From assembly GCA_016191305.1 (NCBI GenBank), contig JACPOX010000150.1:1-6442 (forward strand): a stretch of 6,442 nucleotides of DNA, read 5' to 3'. Below, in pieces: positions 1-4,379 of the stretch. The notes beneath the pieces were generated by a model, which did no database searches, was not told the DNA's origin, and saw only the letters and a program-made list of their open reading frames with translations. Numbering within the stretch: position 1 is the stretch's first letter; each line of letters starts with the position of its first letter. A program made the translations under genes and the position numbers. The DNA is from Legionella longbeachae. Its GTDB lineage: Bacteria; Pseudomonadota; Gammaproteobacteria; Legionellales; Legionellaceae.

Positions 1-228
1 CAATTCTTTGGGCTCTCCCTCAGATGGACTCGAAAAGTCAAAACCCAGTTCACTGCTTTTTAGTAACAGGCTTTCATCAATGTCAAAAATTAAGTCAGAA
101 ATGCTTTTATCTCCAGAGCAAGGTTCTTTTGGATTACCTAGGTCTTGAACATCATTTGCATTGTTGTGCTCTTCTAATAATTGTGAAAGTAAATCATTAA
201 AATCCAAACCCTCTTGTTTTTCCTTCAT
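1..228 (-). CDS. Acidic protein of unknown function, N-terminal part (runs off the left edge)
   Basis: This leftward reading frame starts with ATG at 228-226 and stays open for 76 codons to the window edge, so the C-terminus is missing. I do not recognise the protein. It begins MKEKQEGLDFNDLLSQLLEE and is strongly acidic: I count 19 Asp/Glu against 6 Lys and no Arg. It is rich in Asn and Ser and has no signal peptide or membrane segment in the visible part. Short Leu/Phe patches, such as LIFDIDESLLL at residues 46-56, alternate with polar stretches, as in a flexible acidic N-terminus carrying short helices or binding motifs. An AAGAG a few bases before the ATG is a modest ribosome binding site, and a good promoter lies just upstream at 258-287. 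The gene is divergent from the chemosensory operon, so a functional link is possible but not shown. That it is a real gene rests on the open frame, the promoter and the start signals. Confidence 0.7.
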   Translation of the reverse strand, partial: MKEKQEGLDFNDLLSQLLEEHNNANDVQDLGNPKEPCSGDKSISDLIFDIDESLLLKSSELGFDFSSPSEGEPKEL

Positions 229-257
229 AACACGCTCTTTTAGTTAAAATTTTGCAC

Positions 258-287
258 ATCATATACATAATTAACCCCAAATGTCAA
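258..287 (-). promoter_or_regulatory. Sigma70-type promoter of the leftward acidic-protein gene
   Basis: Read on the minus strand, a perfect -35 box TTGACA (287-282) is followed after 18 bases by TATGAT (263-258), a five-of-six match to the -10 consensus. An overlapping TATATG at 265-260 gives a 16-base spacer instead. Transcription would start near 251, leaving a leader of about 20 bases before the ATG at 228. The -35 box overlaps the 5' end of the decayed histidine-kinase fragment on the other strand. This is a sequence match only. Confidence 0.6.
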
Positions 288-459
288 AAAAGATCGCGTT
301 CGATCGGGTTTAGCTTCTCATGATTTAAAATCACCATTACTGGCAATAAAACATCTTGTTTCCTGGGTTGAGGAAGATATAGGCAATCAATTGTCATCTC
401 AATCTCGAAAATCTTTATCATCTCAAATGAATATATTAATCAGTGTAAAAAAGTACTGA
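281..459 (+). pseudogene. Decayed histidine-kinase fragment (HisKA dimerisation/phosphoacceptor region)
   Basis: The frame open from 271 to the TGA at 457-459 encodes ASHDLKSPLLAIKHLVSWVE from position 313, followed by EDIGNQLSSQSRKSLSSQ. This is a typical HisKA helix of sensor histidine kinases: an S-H-D-L-K/R-x-P-L H-box with the phosphoacceptor His at 319-321, then the W-[IV]-E-E-D stretch seen in phytochrome-like kinases. No ATG, GTG or TTG precedes it in this frame. A second frame beginning with ATG at 281 reads MSKKIAFDRV and stops at TAG 311-313. Skipping the two bases 311-312 joins F-D-R-V directly to A-S-H-D, exactly the family spacing F-x-x-V-A-S-H-D. This argues for a frameshift in a former gene. 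The frame ends before helix 2 is complete, and no ATPase domain (N, G1 or G2 boxes) follows. I conclude it is a remnant, perhaps of a kinase that once stood beside this operon. A short expressed peptide is less likely. Confidence 0.6.
286..305 (-). terminator. Small hairpin followed by a T-run on the minus strand (weak terminator candidate)
   Basis: On the minus strand the sequence reads GATCG-AACG-CGATC followed by six T. This is a five-base-pair stem with a four-base loop (292-305) and a U-tract (291-286). The arrangement is that of an intrinsic terminator for transcripts coming from the right, but the stem is short and only moderately GC-rich. It sits immediately upstream of, and its T-run overlaps, the -35 box of the leftward promoter, so it could insulate that gene from antisense transcription. 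It may equally be chance. Confidence 0.25.
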
Positions 460-513
460 AAACCTTGTAAGAATCTTAAGTGTCGAACCAAATAAAAACA
501 AACTCATCTTTTC

Positions 514-542
514 TTGTACATCGAATGCATTAGGTCTATAAC
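514..542 (+). promoter_or_regulatory. Candidate promoter of the chemosensory operon
   Basis: TTGTAC (514-519) and TATAAC (537-542) are separated by exactly 17 bases. The -10 box matches the sigma70 consensus at five of six positions, while the -35 matches only at the first three (TTG). Transcription would begin near 549, giving a leader of about 45-60 bases before the first cheW. A second TATAAG follows at 543-548. I see no convincing sigma28 (FliA-type) promoter, which would have been expected for a flagellar chemotaxis operon. The weak -35 leaves room for an activator. Confidence 0.4.
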
Positions 543-594
543 TATAAGAAAGATAAGTTATTGATTCCCAGCTATCATCTAGGCATGTAAACAA

Positions 595-1074
595 ATGAGG
601 TGCGAAGTGCTAGGAAAAAATTTGAAGGTTCTTCATTTTCGCTTAAAAGACATACAAGTTTGTATGGATTTACATTATATAGAGAAAGTTCTTCCTTTAC
701 CCTTGCTTGAAATAATTCCATCCAGCCCTATCTATTTTGTAGGATTGATGAACTTTAAGAATAAATGCATTCCTGTCCTCGACTTGTCTATTTGTATCGG
801 ATTGGTACGTGATCAAACATATTCATTGAACACCCCCATTCTTCTTTGTTCGGATGGAGCCCATCAAATAGGCCTAATTGTTGATAACGTAGTGGGACTT
901 GGTGTGATAGACGAAGAAAAAATTGAAATACATGAAGAGATGACAAATAAAAGTTCCCCTTTTTTTGGTGCTGTGACTCAAAACACTGGTGTTGTACTCT
1001 TGATTAACATCAGTTGGGTATTTGCCCTAAAACTCACAGAAGAAACAAATCAATATTATATCGATCATGAATAA
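595..1074 (+). CDS. cheW: CheW-like adaptor protein, first copy, with altered receptor-binding motif
   Basis: A cytoplasmic adaptor expected to link the chemoreceptor to the CheA kinase. The 159 residues span a single CheW (SH3-like) domain: LKVLHFRLKDIQVCMDL opens it, and FVGLMNFKNKCIPVLDL (residues 48-64) and IGLIVDNVVGL follow in the usual order. Length is normal for CheW. In most CheWs the middle motif reads N-x-R-G followed by P-V-x-D-L. Here it is N53-F-K55-N56, so the conserved Arg and Gly are replaced, while the second CheW of the operon keeps them. The start is uncertain. ATG 595 has only a poor AGG 11 bases upstream, whereas GTG 607 is preceded by GAGGTG (597-602) at good spacing and would give a 155-residue protein. 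The gene opens the operon and overlaps cheR by 8 bases. Its place corresponds to wspB in Wsp-like clusters, by inference. Confidence 0.88.
   Translation: MRCEVLGKNLKVLHFRLKDIQVCMDLHYIEKVLPLPLLEIIPSSPIYFVGLMNFKNKCIPVLDLSICIGLVRDQTYSLNTPILLCSDGAHQIGLIVDNVVGLGVIDEEKIEIHEEMTNKSSPFFGAVTQNTGVVLLINISWVFALKLTEETNQYYIDHE
597..602 (+). promoter_or_regulatory. Shine-Dalgarno-like GAGGTG favouring a GTG start at 607 for the first cheW
   Basis: GAGGTG is complementary to the 3' end of 16S rRNA and lies four bases before GTG 607-609. It falls inside the first codons of the longer ATG 595 frame, which itself lacks a good binding site. The CheW domain starts only at about residue 10, so both starts leave it intact. 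This site is the main argument for the shorter form. Confidence 0.4.
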
Positions 1075-1936
1075 TAATATGCTAAAAGATATAAAAAGTC
1101 TTGAACCAGCATTTATAGAATTAATCCACAAAAAATTTGGACTTATTATTCATGTAAATCAAACGCAAGAATTAGAAGAAACAATCGTTGACGCCTGTAA
1201 TAAATTCCATTACTTACCACATGAATACTTGGCAGAATTGAAAAATTGTTCCAGTAAATCTTCTTTATTAGCCCATTTGCTTGGGGCAATTACTATAGGA
1301 GAAAGCTATTTTTATCGCGATAAAAATCAAATGAATTTACTAGAAAATACACTGCTACCCTCTTTAATAAAGCAAAAGAAAAATGATCTTACTCTGAAAA
1401 TTTGGAGTGCTGGTTGTTCAAGTGGTGAAGAAATATATACAATCGCCATGTTGCTTTCTGAGCTCATCCCTAACATTGATTTGTGGAATCTTTATTTATT
1501 AGGTACTGATATTAATATGGTCGCCATTGAGAGGGCATTGGCTGGACGTTATGGACAATGGTCGATGCGTTCTATTCCAGAAAAATTCCTGCAACGCTAT
1601 TTCTCAAAGAGTAATCGATCCTATTTTCTTTCTCCTGAAATTTGTAATTTAGCGCAATTTAAATATCTTAACTTATGTGATAGTAGCTACCCATCTATAA
1701 TTAACGGGATATATGACATTGATTTAATATTGTGTCGTAATGTGTTAATTTATTTTGATAATGAGCTTGCAGCAAAAATTATGAAAAATCTGAGCAAATG
1801 CATGACTGGAAGCTCTTATCTTCTATTAGGCGCATCAGATCCTATTATTACAAAAGAAACGAATCTTGTTTTTCATCATGATGGTGCAATCTATTTCTCT
1901 TTAGATGAAACAAAAGGATTTTTGAATGAACATTAA
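1067..1936 (+). CDS. cheR: CheR-type protein-glutamate methyltransferase
   Basis: Transfers methyl groups from S-adenosylmethionine to glutamates on the cytoplasmic helices of the chemoreceptor, setting its sensitivity. Of the 289 residues, the first 70 or so form the helical N-terminal domain. TIGESYFYRD (76-85) matches the family T-x-x-E-[TS]-x-F-[FY]-R-[DN] signature. IWSAGCSSGEE (112-122) is the SAM-binding glycine loop, LLGTDIN follows as the acidic strand-2 motif, and LCRNVLIYF (222-230) is the late catalytic-domain motif. All expected motifs are intact, so it should be active. The protein ends soon after the methyltransferase domain, without the C-terminal TPR repeats of WspC-type enzymes. 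ATG 1067 lies inside the end of cheW1 and has no recognisable ribosome binding site, nor does the alternative ATG 1079. Translation probably depends on ribosomes finishing cheW1. The likely substrate is the MCP two genes downstream, and a CheB methylesterase would be expected beyond the window. Confidence 0.94.
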   Translation: MNNNMLKDIKSLEPAFIELIHKKFGLIIHVNQTQELEETIVDACNKFHYLPHEYLAELKNCSSKSSLLAHLLGAITIGESYFYRDKNQMNLLENTLLPSLIKQKKNDLTLKIWSAGCSSGEEIYTIAMLLSELIPNIDLWNLYLLGTDINMVAIERALAGRYGQWSMRSIPEKFLQRYFSKSNRSYFLSPEICNLAQFKYLNLCDSSYPSIINGIYDIDLILCRNVLIYFDNELAAKIMKNLSKCMTGSSYLLLGASDPIITKETNLVFHHDGAIYFSLDETKGFLNEH

Positions 1937-2525
1937 AGAACAAAAACATGCTTCAGAATGGATGCCCAAAAGCGAAGAAGCTCTTCATATACTTCAAGCA
2001 AGAGCCCAACAGCTAGCAGAACTGGAAAACGAGACCAACAAAAGCAATGGCATTCCCTTCGTTCAATTCAGAGTCGGAAAAAATGAAAGTTATGGAGTCC
2101 CTTATCAATATGTCCAAGAAATTTTACAAAATGTATCTTTAGCAAATCCCCCTTTCGTACCCAATTTTATTGCAGGAGTTATCAACTGGCGGGGAGCCTT
2201 GATCACAATAGTTGATCTCATCAAGTTTTTTCATCCAAATTATTTAAAACACCATTCTGAATGTAATAACGAATTTATCATTATCATTCAAGCACAGCAT
2301 ATAAATCTTGGTCTCCTTAGCAATCAAATTGTAGGCAGCAAGATTTATCAACCCGATCAGTTGGCTACTCCTTTATCTAATGTGAACATTGCAGCTCCAG
2401 AATATATTTTGGGACTACACAATGCAGTTACAGCAATTCTAAATATTGAAGCCTTCATATTAGGATTAAATCAAGAAACGAGGCACAGTTTATACAGGAT
2501 AGGAGAAATTCATGGGAACGGTTAA
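1926..2525 (+). CDS. cheW: CheW-like adaptor protein, second copy, with N-terminal helical extension
   Basis: A second CheA-receptor adaptor of 199 residues, longer than usual because about 40 residues precede the CheW domain. The extension contains EEALHILQARAQQLAELENE, an amphipathic helix of the I-L-x-x-R-A-x-x-L-A type found in CheW proteins of Wsp-like clusters (WspD position). The CheW domain runs from FVQFRVGKNESYGVPY (about residue 46) through GVINWRGALITIVDL, in which N87-W-R89-G90 is the canonical receptor-binding motif, to LGLLSNQIVGSKIY and a final ILNIEAFILG strand and helix. AAAGGA ends seven bases before ATG 1926 and is a good ribosome binding site. The gene overlaps cheR by 11 bases and the MCP by 14. 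Since it keeps the motif that the first CheW lacks, it is the better candidate for the main receptor-kinase coupler. Confidence 0.92.
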   Translation: MNIKEQKHASEWMPKSEEALHILQARAQQLAELENETNKSNGIPFVQFRVGKNESYGVPYQYVQEILQNVSLANPPFVPNFIAGVINWRGALITIVDLIKFFHPNYLKHHSECNNEFIIIIQAQHINLGLLSNQIVGSKIYQPDQLATPLSNVNIAAPEYILGLHNAVTAILNIEAFILGLNQETRHSLYRIGEIHGNG

Positions 2526-4371
2526 TAACCAACGGGGGTTCGTAATCACTATACGCGCTCGTTTACTTATTGGGTTTATGACCCTTAGTTTGCCTTTACT
2601 CCTTTTAATCCTGTTTTTATTATCAAAAGTGAACTCCGTGGTAAATCTCAGCCACGAAATTCATAATGAGAATTTACCACAAGTGCTCGATACGGGAGTG
2701 TATCAGACAAAGGACATCATTGATCATTGGATAATGACAAAAGATCCTGAAGATAAAATTCATTTAGGTCGTGTGTGGAGCGAGATTAATGATGTTAGAT
2801 CACAGTGGTTTACAGGTTTGACGCTGCTTGATAATCAAAAGATTTTGCAAAATTGGGAAAAATTACAAAAACTATATGAAGCGTACTATCAGGCTCAACT
2901 AGCAATAATCAAGACAGAACGAATAGAAGGAGATAGAAATAGTTTGCATGAGGAACTATTTAAGATGACACCAATTAAAAAAGAAATGTTAGATATTATT
3001 GAGGGAACACGTTTGCCAGAAGATGGAAAAAGAGTTGGCGGTTTATACAACGAGTTAATGACCAGAATCTCAACAAATACGAAACATATTGATGAGAGTC
3101 TAAATTCCCTCAAACATTCTGCATACTTACTATTAATTCTTACTGTTTTTCTAACAATTGTAGTGCCCTTCGTTACACAAAGAGCCATTGCTGGTCCTAT
3201 AGATAATGCAATTGATATAGCTGAACGAATTGCTGCAGGTGAACGTGATGTAGAGATTCAGATTAAATCTGGAGATAAACTAGGCAAATTGCTTTTATCC
3301 CTTAAAACCATGCAAGAAGCTATTAGAAATAATGAAGAAACTCTACGTAACAAACAAGAGGAATCTAAAGAATTATTTGACAACTTAGTTAATTCATCGA
3401 AAAAATTTAGTCTACACAGTAGTAAAGTTGCAGGAGGAGATCTTAGAGAACGTCTTGAAATAGATAAAGAAGATATTTTGCAAGATCTGGGTAAAGATTT
3501 GAATTTGATGACCGATGGCCTGGCATTTATTACCAAAAAAATTACCAAGGTCAGTAATGATATAGTAAGTATGGTGGGGACTGTCATCACTTCAGCAAAT
3601 GCACAATCAGAAAGTATTACTTCCCAAGCTTCAGCAATTAATGAAATTAGTGCCTCTCTGGAAGAAATTGATAAAAGCTCAAAACACACCATGACTAAAG
3701 CACAAGCCTTACGAGAAATAGCTAAAGAAACTTATGAACAGGGAAAACTTGGAACTGAATCAGTAGCGCAAAGTATTCATGGTATAAAAGTTTCAGAGGA
3801 GAAAATGAAGCTCATTGCACAAACCATTCTTGATTTAAGCAATCACACCCAACAAATTGGTGACATTACTGCTGTTGTGAATAGTTTAGCGCAGCAATCA
3901 AAAATGTTAGCATTAAATGCATCTATTGAAGCATCAAAAGCAGGGGAAGCCGGAAAAGGTTTTGCCGCGGTCGCAACAGAAGTAAGAAATCTTGCGGAGC
4001 AATCGGAGCAGTCTACAGTTCAGGTACAAAAAATTCTTGAAGACATTCGTCGTACTACTGAAAAAGCGGTCACTGTTACAGAAGAAGGGGCAAAAACCCT
4101 TGGGTCAGGTACAGAATTAATCGAAAAAACTGGTGAGGTCATACAAACGCTAAGTGAAATGATTAATGAAGCCTCTATATCAAGTCAGCACATTGAAGTA
4201 GCTATACGCCAGGAAACTGTTGGAATAGAACAAATTGTTGAGAGCATGAATGAAATTAATCGCACAACCTTAACTTTTTCCAGTGGTATAAAAGAATTAA
4301 TGACTTTTATTCAAAATTTAGATGATATCGCCAAACATCTTAAAACTGATGTGGATATCTACAAGGTTTAG
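2512..4371 (+). CDS. Methyl-accepting chemotaxis protein (transmembrane chemoreceptor) with HAMP plus a second HAMP-like unit
   Basis: Inner-membrane receptor of 619 residues that should signal to CheA through CheW. Order: basic N-terminus; TM1 at about 18-37; a periplasmic segment of about 165 residues; TM2 at about 204-222; HAMP at about 223-277 (Pro229, AERIAAGERDVEI, then LGKLLLSLKTM); a charged helix; a second HAMP-like unit at about 297-345 (AGGDLRERLEI, then LGKDLNLMTDGL); and the signalling coiled coil. The sensor segment looks all-helical with no PAS or Cache signature, so a four-helix bundle is likely; the ligand is unknown. The hairpin tip, QSKMLALNASIEASKAGEAG (462-481) followed by KGFAAVATEVRNLA, is clearly MCP but has S-K-M where many have T-N-L. 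The arms are about 135-140 residues on each side, longer than in the Tsr class. E384-E385 in SASLEE is a plausible methylation site. The C-terminus (DVDIYKV) lacks the NWETF-type CheR tether. AGGAG six bases before the ATG supports the start. Confidence 0.95.
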   Translation: MGTVNNQRGFVITIRARLLIGFMTLSLPLLLLILFLLSKVNSVVNLSHEIHNENLPQVLDTGVYQTKDIIDHWIMTKDPEDKIHLGRVWSEINDVRSQWFTGLTLLDNQKILQNWEKLQKLYEAYYQAQLAIIKTERIEGDRNSLHEELFKMTPIKKEMLDIIEGTRLPEDGKRVGGLYNELMTRISTNTKHIDESLNSLKHSAYLLLILTVFLTIVVPFVTQRAIAGPIDNAIDIAERIAAGERDVEIQIKSGDKLGKLLLSLKTMQEAIRNNEETLRNKQEESKELFDNLVNSSKKFSLHSSKVAGGDLRERLEIDKEDILQDLGKDLNLMTDGLAFITKKITKVSNDIVSMVGTVITSANAQSESITSQASAINEISASLEEIDKSSKHTMTKAQALREIAKETYEQGKLGTESVAQSIHGIKVSEEKMKLIAQTILDLSNHTQQIGDITAVVNSLAQQSKMLALNASIEASKAGEAGKGFAAVATEVRNLAEQSEQSTVQVQKILEDIRRTTEKAVTVTEEGAKTLGSGTELIEKTGEVIQTLSEMINEASISSQHIEVAIRQETVGIEQIVESMNEINRTTLTFSSGIKELMTFIQNLDDIAKHLKTDVDIYKV

Positions 4372-4379
4372 GGGCTTAC

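Noticed and set aside
394..426. Nine-base direct repeat TCATCTCAA occurring twice, 24 bases apart
   Set aside because: Both copies encode S-S-Q in the same frame of the HisKA remnant. With only two short copies in AT-rich DNA, chance similarity is sufficient.
585..590. ATG at 585 as an alternative start for the first cheW
   Set aside because: It is followed at once by TAA in its own frame and is not in frame with the CheW domain.
229..594. Possible CRISPR, tRNA, riboswitch or attachment site in the gap before the operon
   Set aside because: No regular repeats, cloverleaf, conserved aptamer core or mobile-element ends could be seen. The gap is explained by the kinase remnant and the two promoters.
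2895..3188. Open frame of 97 codons on the minus strand
   Set aside because: It lies wholly inside the mcp sensor and TM2 coding region, has no domain resemblance, and is the antisense shadow of a well-supported gene.
3258..3692. Open frame of 144 codons on the minus strand
   Set aside because: It is antisense to the HAMP and coiled-coil part of the MCP. Its Ser/Leu-rich translation is the mirror of that helical sequence rather than a protein of its own.
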